From: Methylomarinum sp964442675
GTDB lineage: Bacteria; Pseudomonadota; Gammaproteobacteria; Methylococcales; Methylomonadaceae
Assembly: GCA_964442675.1 (NCBI GenBank)
Contig: CAYUAE010000013.1
Location: forward strand, 1-24,225
Reading direction: 5' to 3'
Length of the DNA stretch: 24,225 bases
Every line of letters starts with the position of its first letter. Position 1 is the stretch's first letter. The notes beneath the pieces are model-generated. The model made no database searches, was not told the DNA's origin, and saw only the letters and a program-made list of their open reading frames with translations. Shown here in pieces: positions 1 through 8,584 of the stretch. A program made the translations under genes and the position numbers.

Positions 1-1
1 G

Positions 2-631
2 GCTTTGCCCAGTGCTTATTTAAGTGAAACCGGGTTTGAGGCGGACGTCGGGAAGCATACTACGCATTTTTCCATTATTGATGATAAAGGCAATCGGGTA
101 GCGGCCACTTTGAGTGTTAATTTTCCATTTGGTGCCGCATTTATGGCCGAAGGTACCGGCGTATTGCTGAATGATGAAATGGATGACTTTGTCGCCCGGC
201 CTGGAACGCAGAATGGTTATGGCCTGGTAGGTGGGGCAGCGAATGCGATTGCGCCGGGCAAACGCATGTTGTCGAGCATGACACCGACATTTTTAGAAGA
301 TGAATCACGTGTTGCGGTGTTGGGGACGCCAGGTGGCAGCCGGATTATTTCGATGGTATTGCTGGCGACACTGGATTTTGCAGACGGACATGGGCCGGAA
401 AGCTGGGTCAACGTGCCGCGTTTTCATCATCAATATATACCGGACCAGATTCAATATGAAAAAGGCGGCTTGACCGATGATGAAATAGACGGCTTGAAAG
501 TGTTAGGACATAGGCTTAAAGAAAAAGCTTATCGTTACGGCAATATGCAGGCGGTGCAATGGAACCGGAAAACAGGACGGCTCACTGCGGCCAGTGATCC
601 GCGTGGTGAAGGTCTGGCACGGGTGCGCTAA
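2..631 (+). CDS. ggt: Gamma-glutamyltransferase, C-terminal part (5' end outside window)
   Basis: This is the C-terminal part of a glutathione hydrolase/gamma-glutamyl transpeptidase, a usually periplasmic Ntn-hydrolase that removes the gamma-glutamyl group from glutathione. The frame is open to the left edge, so the large subunit and signal peptide are missing. The THxS-type autoprocessing site is visible as H-T-T-H-F-S about 18 residues into the visible part. The first Thr of TTH is the expected nucleophile and new N-terminus of the small subunit. Downstream come the family segments NDEMDDF, GLVGG.AN, KRMLSSM.PT, GTPGGSRI, PRFHHQ and the terminal ASDPR. All of these are intact, so the small subunit looks functional. 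The stop codon directly abuts the next gene, suggesting cotranscription. Family identification is firm; the in vivo substrate is not shown by the sequence. Confidence 0.95.
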   Translation, partial: ALPSAYLSETGFEADVGKHTTHFSIIDDKGNRVAATLSVNFPFGAAFMAEGTGVLLNDEMDDFVARPGTQNGYGLVGGAANAIAPGKRMLSSMTPTFLEDESRVAVLGTPGGSRIISMVLLATLDFADGHGPESWVNVPRFHHQYIPDQIQYEKGGLTDDEIDGLKVLGHRLKEKAYRYGNMQAVQWNRKTGRLTAASDPRGEGLARVR

Positions 632-1309
632 ATGGGTGATACAGTGATGTTATGGCACGGTTGTTTGCAGGGTACAGCGGATGACAGTGTGTTGAGTGAA
701 ACAGAAAAATGCCGGGCTGCGTCGATTAAAAGAGCAGAAGTTCGCCAGCAATTTGTGGCGATGCGCACGCGGGTCAGACAAATATTAGCGGGTTATATCG
801 GTTGTAAACCGGCTGAATTGGTTATTGGTTACACCGAATTCGGAAAACCCTGGCTGCCGGATTTTCCAGAGCTGTCTTTTAATTTATCGCATTGCGACAC
901 GTACTGGGTACTCGCGCTCGCCGCCCATAGCAGAATCGGTGTTGATCTGGAATTGATAAGACCCCGAAAAGGCATGGAAGGGCTGGTCAGGCGTTGTTTT
1001 TCAGCCGCCGAACAGGCGGCGTGGAATGGTTTGACAGAAGACAAAGAACGCCGTTTTTATCAGTATTGGACCGCGAAAGAGGCGTTCGTCAAGGCCGTGG
1101 GGCGCGGCATTGCGTTAGGACTGGAAAAAGTGCAGGTCAGCTTTTCACCGGAGCCTTGTTTACGTCATATTCCCACCGAATGCGGCTCGCTTAAGCATTG
1201 GTACTTAATGTCGCCGGCAATTTCTGATAATCAAGTGGTTACGCTTTGCCTGGAAACATCGTCGGCGCCGACCTTACAGGTCAGGGCGTACAATGCGGAT
1301 ACGGATTGA
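632..1309 (+). CDS. 4'-phosphopantetheinyl transferase (Sfp/AcpT type)
   Basis: This 225-residue protein is a 4'-phosphopantetheinyl transferase of the Sfp superfamily. Such enzymes move the phosphopantetheine arm of CoA onto a Ser of acyl or peptidyl carrier proteins in the cytoplasm. The two diagnostic motifs are clear: GVDLE at residues 103-107 (Mg/CoA binding) and WTAKEAFVKA at 146-155. An upstream FGKPWL...LSFNLSH segment also fits Sfp-type enzymes. The ATG used here follows the ggt stop with no spacer; an ATG at 647 is an alternative start. No carrier-protein or polyketide/NRPS genes are visible nearby, so whether it serves fatty-acid ACP or a secondary-metabolite carrier cannot be told. 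It converges on topA with a 55-base spacer that holds only a weak 5-bp hairpin. Confidence 0.93.
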   Translation: MGDTVMLWHGCLQGTADDSVLSETEKCRAASIKRAEVRQQFVAMRTRVRQILAGYIGCKPAELVIGYTEFGKPWLPDFPELSFNLSHCDTYWVLALAAHSRIGVDLELIRPRKGMEGLVRRCFSAAEQAAWNGLTEDKERRFYQYWTAKEAFVKAVGRGIALGLEKVQVSFSPEPCLRHIPTECGSLKHWYLMSPAISDNQVVTLCLETSSAPTLQVRAYNADTD

Positions 1310-1364
1310 GTTTACAGCTTTCAGATGTTGAAGTTGCGACATCCCTGTCATCAATACACTCTAT

Positions 1365-3695
1365 TCAGGCCGGCTGTTTGTTCTCGCTTGGGCCATTGAC
1401 ATCTTCCGGGTCGCCTTCATACGGGGTGGCGTATTTACATTCCTTCTGTGGGCAGACTTTTTCAGGGCCGCGGCGTTTGGTTGTTTTCAGGGTTAAAAGC
1501 GGCCAGTCGCATTCCGGGCAGCTTTCTTTGATCGGTGCATTCCACAGGGCATAGTCACATTTCGGATATTCTGAACAGGAGTAAAATATCTTGCCGTAGC
1601 GGGATTTACGTTTGAGTATGGTGCCCTGATTGCATTTAGGGCATTCGACGCCGGTGTCCAGCGGTTTTTCCAGCGGTTCGATATGTTTACAGGCAGGATA
1701 GTTGCTGCAGCCGATAAATTTGCCATAGCGGCCGGTTTTTATCACCAGAGCCGACTTGCATTTAGGACAGTTTCGGCCTTCAACCACTTCAGGTTCTTGC
1801 GATTGCGTACCATCATCATTCAGGTTACGGGTGTAAGAGCACTCCGGGTAATTGGTGCAGCCAATAAAGCGACCATTTCGGCCTAAACGAATGGATAGCG
1901 GGTTACCGCATTCCGGGCATTTTTCGTCGATAGCTTCCTGGGTAACATCTTTACGTTGTACCGATTCTTCTTTTTCATGGACGAGTTTGATAAAAGGTTT
2001 CCAAAACGCATCCATCAATGGAATCCAGTCTTTTTCGCCACGCGCGACTGCATCCAGGTCATTTTCCAGATTGGCGGTAAAATTGTAATCGACGTATTTG
2101 GTGAAATGTTCGGTCAAAAACTTGTTCACAATACGACCGACATCGGTAGGGTGAAAGCGTTTGCTTTCTAAGGTCACATAATCGCGGTTTTGCAGTGTGG
2201 AAATAATTGAGGCATAGGTCGAAGGGCGGCCGATGCCGTGTTCTTCCAAGGCTTTTACCAGGCTGGCTTCGCTGTATCGTGGTGGCGGCTCGGTAAAGTG
2301 CTGGCTGGCTTTGATATCCAGCAAATCAACCGGCCGGCCTTCTTCCATCGGCGGTAAAAAGCTTTCTTTGTCATCGCTTTCCTTGCCATCATCCTGGCCT
2401 TCTAAATAGACAGACATGAAGCCAGGTTTGGCGATGGTGGAGCCGGTGGCGCGAAAGACATTTTTGTCGCTGCCACAATGCAGATCGACCGCGACCTGGT
2501 TTAAGGTGGCGTGGATCATCTGACAGGCGACGGTTCGTTTCCAGATCAGGTCATACAGTTTGAACTGATCGGGTGTCAGTCGATTCTTGACGGTTTCCGG
2601 CAGGCGGAAGGCATCCGTTGGCCGAATCGCTTCGTGCGCTTCCTGAGCATTTTTAGACTTGGTTTTATACGAACGCGGTTGTTTGGGCACATTTTCGGCG
2701 CCAAATTTTTGGGCGATCAAATCCCGCAGGCTGGCGATGGCTTCATCGGCCAGGTTGACCGAATCGGTACGCATATAGGTGATAAGGCCGACGGTTTCGC
2801 CGCCAAGATCGATGCCTTCGTATAATTGTTGGGCAACCATCATGGTCTTGCGGGTAGTAAAGCCAAGCTTGCGGGCGGCTTCCTGTTGCAGGGTCGAGGT
2901 AATAAAAGGCGCTGCCGGATTTTTTTTGCGCTGTTTTTTCTCCAGCCTGGCAACCATTAACTTGCCATCGGCGGCCTCTAACAAGGCTTTTTGCACCTCG
3001 GTGGCGCGTTGCTCATCGGTGATGCTGAACTGTTCGAGCTTTTCACCATTGAAATGAGTCAGCCGTGCTTTGAACGGTTTACCTTCGGCGCTGGCTTCGG
3101 CAGTATGACGCCAGTATTCACGGCTTTTAAATGCCTCGATTTCCAGTTCGCGCTCGACAATCATGCGCAATGCCGGGCTTTGCACGCGTCCGGCGGATAA
3201 GCCGCGGCGGATTTTCTTCCACAGCAACGGCGACAGGTTGAAACCGACCAGATAATCCAGCGCCCGGCGTGCCTGTTGGGCATTGATCAGAGTGGTGGAC
3301 AGCTCGGTCGGGTGTGCGATGGCCTCGGAAACCGCTTTTTTGGTGATTTCATGGAAGACCACGCGATGTACGGGCTTGTCTTTGAGCAGTTTTTTTTCTT
3401 TTAAATACTCATAAACATGCCATGAGATCGCTTCTCCTTCGCGATCCGGGTCAGTTGCCAGATACAGGTTATCGGCTTTTTTAATCGCCTTGCTGATTTC
3501 TTGCAAATGCCTGAGATTGCGCTCGATAACCTGATATTTCATGGCGAAATCGTGCTCAGGATCGACCGCGCCTTCTTTGGGAACCAGGTCGCGAACATGG
3601 CCATAAGAGGCCAAAACCTGGAAATCTTTGCCCAGGTATTTCTCGATGGTTTTACATTTGGCCGGTGATTCGACGATAACAAGATTTTTGCTCAT
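1365..3695 (-). CDS. topA: DNA topoisomerase I (type IA)
   Basis: TopA relaxes negative supercoils by transient single-strand cleavage. The 776-residue protein has the N-terminal TOPRIM domain with Glu9 and the acidic TDPDREGE triad at 81-88. The catalytic tyrosine is in GLITYMRTD (Tyr307). The core is followed by four C4 zinc ribbons: three Topo_C4 copies of the CPxC...GCxxYPxC type, and a fourth, more divergent one (CPEC...CPQKEC) near the C-terminus. Length is somewhat shorter than the E. coli enzyme (about 865). The ATG lies one base after the smg stop codon, so it is translated as the last gene of the LysM-dprA-smg-topA unit, a common gammaproteobacterial arrangement. No T-rich terminator follows it. 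Confidence 0.98.
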   Translation of the reverse strand: MSKNLVIVESPAKCKTIEKYLGKDFQVLASYGHVRDLVPKEGAVDPEHDFAMKYQVIERNLRHLQEISKAIKKADNLYLATDPDREGEAISWHVYEYLKEKKLLKDKPVHRVVFHEITKKAVSEAIAHPTELSTTLINAQQARRALDYLVGFNLSPLLWKKIRRGLSAGRVQSPALRMIVERELEIEAFKSREYWRHTAEASAEGKPFKARLTHFNGEKLEQFSITDEQRATEVQKALLEAADGKLMVARLEKKQRKKNPAAPFITSTLQQEAARKLGFTTRKTMMVAQQLYEGIDLGGETVGLITYMRTDSVNLADEAIASLRDLIAQKFGAENVPKQPRSYKTKSKNAQEAHEAIRPTDAFRLPETVKNRLTPDQFKLYDLIWKRTVACQMIHATLNQVAVDLHCGSDKNVFRATGSTIAKPGFMSVYLEGQDDGKESDDKESFLPPMEEGRPVDLLDIKASQHFTEPPPRYSEASLVKALEEHGIGRPSTYASIISTLQNRDYVTLESKRFHPTDVGRIVNKFLTEHFTKYVDYNFTANLENDLDAVARGEKDWIPLMDAFWKPFIKLVHEKEESVQRKDVTQEAIDEKCPECGNPLSIRLGRNGRFIGCTNYPECSYTRNLNDDGTQSQEPEVVEGRNCPKCKSALVIKTGRYGKFIGCSNYPACKHIEPLEKPLDTGVECPKCNQGTILKRKSRYGKIFYSCSEYPKCDYALWNAPIKESCPECDWPLLTLKTTKRRGPEKVCPQKECKYATPYEGDPEDVNGPSENKQPA

Positions 3696-3696
3696 A

Positions 3697-4164
3697 TCAA
3701 TGCAGTGCGTTGGGCGTCAGGTCGTAAACAATGTCTTCCATGCGTGAGAACGCGCTGTCATCACCCGGCTGACTGAGTAATATCATCAGCACCAGCCATT
3801 TCAGCCTGTCCAAGGTGATATTTTCATCTTTTAAGGCCATAGCCCGGTCAATGACAATTTCACGGCTGTCGGCGGTCAAAATTTGATTATGTTCCAAAAA
3901 TAACAGCAGGTTGCGACATTCAAGATCCAGTACCTTTTGTTCCTCATCACTGAAAATACGAAAAGCGGATGACAGGGTTGGAATAATGCCGGGTTCTTCC
4001 GACAGTGATTCCAGCCAATCGAATGCCTTGTTGATTTCGGTTGAATTGAAACCGGCTTGTTTCAATTCGTCCAGTACGCTGTCGGCATCGGCCAGCATGT
4101 TAATTTCATCGGCCAGATAGTTTTCAAACAGGTAGATGAGTACATCAAAAATATCTTCTTTCAT
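3697..4164 (-). CDS. smg: Smg family protein (DUF494)
   Basis: This 155-residue acidic, mostly helical protein matches the Smg/DUF494 family, recognised from the N-terminus MKEDIFDVLIYLFENY and the position between dprA and topA, where smg sits in many gammaproteobacteria. The biochemical function of the family is not established. I chose the ATG at 4164 because it gives the family's usual N-terminus. The frame could extend to a TTG at 4200, which would overlap the dprA end by 22 bases, but the extra 12 residues look unlike the family. No good Shine-Dalgarno sequence precedes the ATG (the upstream bases are CT-rich), so it is probably translated by coupling to dprA, which stops 14 bases before. 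Confidence 0.88.
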   Translation of the reverse strand: MKEDIFDVLIYLFENYLADEINMLADADSVLDELKQAGFNSTEINKAFDWLESLSEEPGIIPTLSSAFRIFSDEEQKVLDLECRNLLLFLEHNQILTADSREIVIDRAMALKDENITLDRLKWLVLMILLSQPGDDSAFSRMEDIVYDLTPNALH

Positions 4165-4178
4165 AGAGGGGAGTTGGG

Positions 4179-5267
4179 TTATTTGAGTCGAATATAGCAA
4201 CTGCCAGGCCGCGAATCTATGTAGCCTTGCAGTTCCAGCACCAGTAAGATGGATGATATGATTTCAATGGTAAGACCACTTTTTTCAATCAGATAATCTA
4301 CAGTTGTGGGGCTGAATTGGACTAAATTCAATAGATTTTCCTGCTCCGGGTCAAGTCCTGTTTTTGTTTTTTTATCGGTGTCTTGTGTAGGTTGTTGATT
4401 ATATTCACCTAATTCTTCAAAAATATCATCGGTTGTTTCGACCAGTTTGGCGCCTTCGCGGATTAAAGCATTACATCCCCGAGCCAGCGGGTTATGAATC
4501 GAGCCTGGAATGGCGAAAACTTCGCGGTTTTGTTCCAGAGCGAGCCGGGCGGTAATCAAGGAGCCGCTTTGTTTGGCCGCTTCTACCACTAAAAGCCCTA
4601 AGCACAAGCCGCTGATGATGCGGTTTCGCCGTGGGAAATGACTGGCTTTGGCACTGGTGCCGGGCGGAAATTCAGAAACAAGCGCGCCATGTTCAAGAAT
4701 CTGGGTGGCCAGTTGTTTGTGGCGGGCGGGATAAACCCGGTCGAGTCCGGTGCCGGCGACGGCAAGCGTGCGGCCAGTTGCATCGAGCGCGCCCTGGTGC
4801 GCTGCGGCATCAATACCTAGCGCCAGCCCACTGGTAATGACAAAGCCATAAGCGGCCAGGTTTTTGGCGAATTCACGAGCCGTTTGCAGGCCTTGCTGTG
4901 AAGGATTGCGGCTGCCGACTATAGCGATTTGCGGCTGCATGAGTAAATCGATGTGCCCGCGGACAAATAACACGGGCGGGGGGCTGTCGATTTGTTTGAG
5001 TTGTTCAGGATAGAGCGGGCTAGTCAGCGGTACGATATGGTGCAGGTCGTGTTCGGCCCAGGCCAGGTCTTTTTCAACCCGCGCCCAGTCCAGTGCTTTA
5101 ATGGCGGCGATGATTTTATCGCTTAACCCCCATTTTTTTAGCTGTGCCTGCGAGGCGCTGTAAACCGCCTCAGGTTCAGTTTGTTCCAGCAGTTTGCTAA
5201 TGGTTTTGCTGCCCATGCCGGGAGTTCGCAGCATGGCCAGCCAATATTTTAAGGATGAATCAGACAA
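4179..5267 (-). CDS. dprA: DNA processing protein DprA/Smf
   Basis: DprA binds incoming single-stranded DNA during natural transformation and loads RecA; many non-competent bacteria also keep it. The 362-residue protein has an N-terminal HhH/SAM-like region (TPGMGSKTISKLLEQ), then the Rossmann-like core with IAIVGSRNPS, SGLALGIDAAAH and GTGLDRVYP. The FPPGT and FPRRNRIISG segments typical of the family follow, and the protein ends in a DML1-like winged-helix domain (about 300-362). The start is a TTG six bases after the LysM gene's stop. The next ATG would remove 11 residues (the segment before AMLRTPG), so TTG is preferred. No competence gene is seen nearby. Confidence 0.95.
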   Translation of the reverse strand: MSDSSLKYWLAMLRTPGMGSKTISKLLEQTEPEAVYSASQAQLKKWGLSDKIIAAIKALDWARVEKDLAWAEHDLHHIVPLTSPLYPEQLKQIDSPPPVLFVRGHIDLLMQPQIAIVGSRNPSQQGLQTAREFAKNLAAYGFVITSGLALGIDAAAHQGALDATGRTLAVAGTGLDRVYPARHKQLATQILEHGALVSEFPPGTSAKASHFPRRNRIISGLCLGLLVVEAAKQSGSLITARLALEQNREVFAIPGSIHNPLARGCNALIREGAKLVETTDDIFEELGEYNQQPTQDTDKKTKTGLDPEQENLLNLVQFSPTTVDYLIEKSGLTIEIISSILLVLELQGYIDSRPGSCYIRLK

Positions 5268-5273
5268 GTGAAT

Positions 5274-6308
5274 TTAAGGTGTTTCAATTTTATCCAGGAC
5301 ATGAATCGCGGCTGATGCTTCCATAACCAACGCATAGCTGACCCGTTCAAAAGGCCGAAACACCATCAGTTGACCGGCGATTTCATCCGGCAGTTTGACT
5401 TGGCTAACCTTGTCCGGGTTGCCGATACGATCGATGACAGTACGACCTTTTCGATAAATATCAAAAACATGGCCGGTCTCGATGCCATCGGCAAGGCCTT
5501 TGTCAATGACAACGATATTATGCTGGCCAATTTGGGATACGCCATTCAACACGCTGATGATAGAGCCTTGCATGGCTTTTTTGGGCGCATGAGGGAAATA
5601 GTTTAAATCGAGGTCGCCGGCGGCACTGATCATAAGTCTGTCGCCCATGCGGATTTCGCTGTCAGACTTGATGATTGACAGGGTTGCCGGGTCGCCGGTG
5701 CTTTCCAGTGTCGCGTCAGCGATATACAGCGCTTCATAGCCTAATGTTTCATGGGTTGTTGGGCTGGTATATACTTTTCCCTTGCGATAGATGATATAGC
5801 TCAGGCTCTCGGGTTCGGTAATGGCACGCACATAAATGCGATCACCGGCACCGGCCAAAAGGTGTTCGCCGGCAAAGTCGATGACATAAGGCGCTTTTTC
5901 CAGTTCATGCTCGGTGACGACTTTAGGGGAGGTCAAAAACTGGCGAATCGCATCGGACGGAATCATGTCAATCGCATTTTCCAGTGGGTATTGCCTGATC
6001 TGGGGGCTTAAACTGTTTTCTGATGGGCGCGTCAGGCTCAGCTGCGGTTGGCCGTTGACGATGGAGAAATACAAGGTATCGCCGGGATAAATCAAATGCG
6101 GGTTTTTGATTTGTGGATTGTTTTGCCACAATTTAGGCCATTCCCACGGGTTTTTGAGGAACTTGGCCGAAATATCCCATAATGTGTCACCTTTAACCAC
6201 GGTATAGCGGTCGGGATGGTTCGGGTTTATTTTCAGACTGTCAGCCCAAACAACAGTCACCGATAACGTTAAACCGAGGATGAGTCCGGCAATTTTACGC
6301 AAAGCCAT
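5274..6308 (-). CDS. Exported LysM-domain protein
   Basis: This 344-residue protein has a Sec-type signal peptide (about 1-22, cleavage after VWA). It then carries one LysM domain at about 34-82 (YTVVKGDTLWDISAKF...PHLIYPGDTLYF), which binds peptidoglycan glycan strands. The remaining about 250 residues match the C-terminal region usually found in LysM proteins encoded next to dprA; its activity is unknown to me. A Shine-Dalgarno-like AGGA lies about six bases before the ATG. It is the first gene of the unit running to topA, with six bases between its stop and dprA. Likely role: cell-wall-associated envelope protein; the LysM call is secure, the specific function is not. Confidence 0.9.
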   Translation of the reverse strand: MALRKIAGLILGLTLSVTVVWADSLKINPNHPDRYTVVKGDTLWDISAKFLKNPWEWPKLWQNNPQIKNPHLIYPGDTLYFSIVNGQPQLSLTRPSENSLSPQIRQYPLENAIDMIPSDAIRQFLTSPKVVTEHELEKAPYVIDFAGEHLLAGAGDRIYVRAITEPESLSYIIYRKGKVYTSPTTHETLGYEALYIADATLESTGDPATLSIIKSDSEIRMGDRLMISAAGDLDLNYFPHAPKKAMQGSIISVLNGVSQIGQHNIVVIDKGLADGIETGHVFDIYRKGRTVIDRIGNPDKVSQVKLPDEIAGQLMVFRPFERVSYALVMEASAAIHVLDKIETP

Positions 6309-6343
6309 AATGAATCCTGAAAGCGTGTCATGTAAGAGTCAAG

Positions 6344-6349
6344 AGTATA
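6344..6349 (-). promoter_or_regulatory. Possible -10 element upstream of the LysM-dprA-smg-topA unit
   Basis: In the 139-base gap upstream of the LysM gene the minus strand reads TATACT about 35 bases before the ATG. No convincing -35 lies 16-18 bases upstream (TGCTTT at the 17-base spacing). It is the best -10 match in the gap, but the call rests on one hexamer. Confidence 0.3.
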
Positions 6350-6447
6350 AGGAAAGCACTCATTAAAAAGCAGATTTTCTTCTGTTTTGAAAGAGTTTAG
6401 ATGATTTTGCCTAAAATACCAGTGTCGTGGATGGGGGTTAACGTCAT

Positions 6448-8583
6448 TTAGTCCACTTCAGTCACAAAATTTTGTTTCGGCATGCCAAGATGAAAGCCTT
6501 GAGCAAAGTCGACCCCCATCAGTTTCAAGAGCTTCATGATTTCTTCGGATTCGACGAATTCAGCCAGTGTTTTCATGCCTAACTGTTGACAGATTCGGAC
6601 GAGGTTTTCGATTAAAACTAAATCGATCTTTGAATTGAGAATATTGGCTACGAAGGCACCATCGATTTTGACATATTCAAAATGCAGTTCCCGTAAATAA
6701 TGAAATGAATTATAACCACTGCCAAAATCGTCTAAGGCAAACGCAAAACCTTTCGCCCGGATGAGGGTTAAAAATTCACGCATATTGATCATATCGCCGA
6801 TAGCTTCCCGTTCAGTGATCTCAAATACGAGTCGATCGGAAGGAATATTGTTTTCGTGACATAATTGTTCGGCGAAATTCAGGATTTGGCGGTTTTGGAT
6901 TTCCTGTGGGGTCAGATTGACGAAAACACGAGGGATTGAATGGTGACTGGCTTGATGCTGTGCCATAAACTCTATGGTTTTTTTCAGCATGATATGGTCA
7001 AGGTCGATATTGATATTGTAGCGATCCGCAGCTTCGATGAACAAGCCGGCAGGAATGATCTGACCGTCTTCGGCCTGTAGCCGCGCTAAGGCTTCATAGG
7101 CGTATATTTTATCGCTTTTGCAATCGATAATAGGTTGAAAATAAGGGACGATACGCTGATCTTTCAGTGCCTTACGTAATTGCGTCGACAAGGTGATCAT
7201 GTTTTTGTATTCATCGACAGAGACTTTGGATTGTGCGGCGGTACAAACGAAATTTCTGCCCGATGTTTTGGCCTGGTATAAGGCGATATCTGCTTTGTTG
7301 AGCAATTCCTGGAATGACTGGCCATCAAGTGGGAAGTTGGACTGGCCGATTGAAATACTTATATTGAGAGGATCATCATTCTGATTGATATGAAACTCAT
7401 GTTCAGCAATCGTTTGCCGGAAGGCGTTGGCCACGATGTTGCCACTTTCCAGATCGGTTTCGGGTAAAAGAATGACAAATTCATCACCACCAAGGCGTGA
7501 AATGATATCGCCTTTGCGAACTTTATGACGTAAGAGTTGCGCCAATTCACTGAGCACCTGGTCGCCGGCCAGGTGGCCATAGACATCGTTAATGGATTTG
7601 AAATTATCCAGATCAATCGAAAGTAAGGTAAATTGGTGGCCGTGACGACTCGAACGGTCAATTTCGTATTTCAGCAGATGCTCGAAATAACGGCGATTGT
7701 GTAAGCCGGTCAAAGGATCATGCTCAGCATAGTAGGTCAGTTTTTTTAACGATCGACTTAAGGCTTTACTGGAACCGACCACCATAACCATAACCGCAAG
7801 CAACGAGCGGATAATGCTCTGTTCCTGCGGCGTCAAAGGATAGGCGGAGGCGTAGCCTAAGCCAAGAATGCCGCCGAGATTGCCTTGGTCGCAAGGCACA
7901 TCCATGGTCAAAATCTTCAGGTTCTCAGTTTTGATGGCGTGGTTGCTGATGGGAACAGAAAATGTTTCCAGGCTGATAGCCGCATCGGCGGGCAGACCCA
8001 ATTGGTGGGTTAAATCCCGGACCAAATGTTGACAAGCTTTTTCTTGCGTTTGTTTGTCATATTGTCCCAGGCAATAGATATAGATACTCAAGCCTTTTTC
8101 ATCGTTAAATGCGATGGAAAAAAAGTTGAATGGAAAAAATTCGTGAAATTCACACAAGATCTCCATGACAAATTCTTTCCATTCGGTCACTTTTTCGTGA
8201 GACAGAATAATATTTCTTAAAACACCCGTTTGGCGTTCTAATAAAGATTTGTCAATAATTGCAGCGGATAAGTGTTCGCTTAATTCATGCGTATCGACCA
8301 GTAGTTTTTGCAGATATTTAAAATTAGTGTGGTCGTCTTTAGCCTGCAGGTTGCGAAGTAGCCCTAAATTGGCCTTGATGTGTTGATAGCGTTTAGCCAA
8401 TGTTTCCGGCTGTTCTAAAGTTGATGCCTGCGCCAGCTTTTCCAGCTCATTTTCAGTATGCTGAAAAATACCCTGGTTAAATTGTTGCAGGCGCGTCTGG
8501 GATTCTAATAAACGGGAGACGGCTTTGATGATATGCGAATAAAACGCATCGAGTTGTGAATTGGTGTTCAGAGTATGTTTCAT
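6448..8583 (-). CDS. GAF-like/GGDEF/EAL protein (diguanylate cyclase and c-di-GMP phosphodiesterase)
   Basis: This 711-residue cytoplasmic signalling protein has no membrane segment. Residues 1-125 are helical/coiled-coil, about 130-270 look like a GAF-type sensor fold, 285-450 is GGDEF and 465-705 is EAL. The GGDEF motif (365-369) is intact, with an RKGD I-site at 356-359 exactly five residues before it, so product inhibition is expected. The EAL domain keeps YEALAR (497-499), VNLTP, FEITERE, LDDFGSGY, VKIDGAF, LAEFVES and AQGFHLG, so both c-di-GMP synthesis and breakdown are possible. Its start is one base after the stop of the di-iron ODP gene, implying obligatory coexpression. Inference: oxygen or redox state sensed by the partner sets its activity. 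Which activity dominates cannot be read from sequence. Confidence 0.95.
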   Translation of the reverse strand: MKHTLNTNSQLDAFYSHIIKAVSRLLESQTRLQQFNQGIFQHTENELEKLAQASTLEQPETLAKRYQHIKANLGLLRNLQAKDDHTNFKYLQKLLVDTHELSEHLSAAIIDKSLLERQTGVLRNIILSHEKVTEWKEFVMEILCEFHEFFPFNFFSIAFNDEKGLSIYIYCLGQYDKQTQEKACQHLVRDLTHQLGLPADAAISLETFSVPISNHAIKTENLKILTMDVPCDQGNLGGILGLGYASAYPLTPQEQSIIRSLLAVMVMVVGSSKALSRSLKKLTYYAEHDPLTGLHNRRYFEHLLKYEIDRSSRHGHQFTLLSIDLDNFKSINDVYGHLAGDQVLSELAQLLRHKVRKGDIISRLGGDEFVILLPETDLESGNIVANAFRQTIAEHEFHINQNDDPLNISISIGQSNFPLDGQSFQELLNKADIALYQAKTSGRNFVCTAAQSKVSVDEYKNMITLSTQLRKALKDQRIVPYFQPIIDCKSDKIYAYEALARLQAEDGQIIPAGLFIEAADRYNINIDLDHIMLKKTIEFMAQHQASHHSIPRVFVNLTPQEIQNRQILNFAEQLCHENNIPSDRLVFEITEREAIGDMINMREFLTLIRAKGFAFALDDFGSGYNSFHYLRELHFEYVKIDGAFVANILNSKIDLVLIENLVRICQQLGMKTLAEFVESEEIMKLLKLMGVDFAQGFHLGMPKQNFVTEVD

Positions 8584-8584
8584 T

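Noticed and set aside
654..670. TGGCACG...TTGCA resembling a sigma-54 promoter
   Set aside because: The spacing between GG and GC is 11 rather than 10 bases and the site lies inside the phosphopantetheinyl transferase coding region.
1310..1364. Possible terminator between the phosphopantetheinyl transferase gene and topA
   Set aside because: Only a GATGT/ACATC 5-bp stem with a 10-base loop and no T-run on either strand.
2511..3200. Several plus-strand ORFs of 69-104 codons opposite topA
   Set aside because: They are antisense shadows of an unambiguous topoisomerase gene and show no family motifs.
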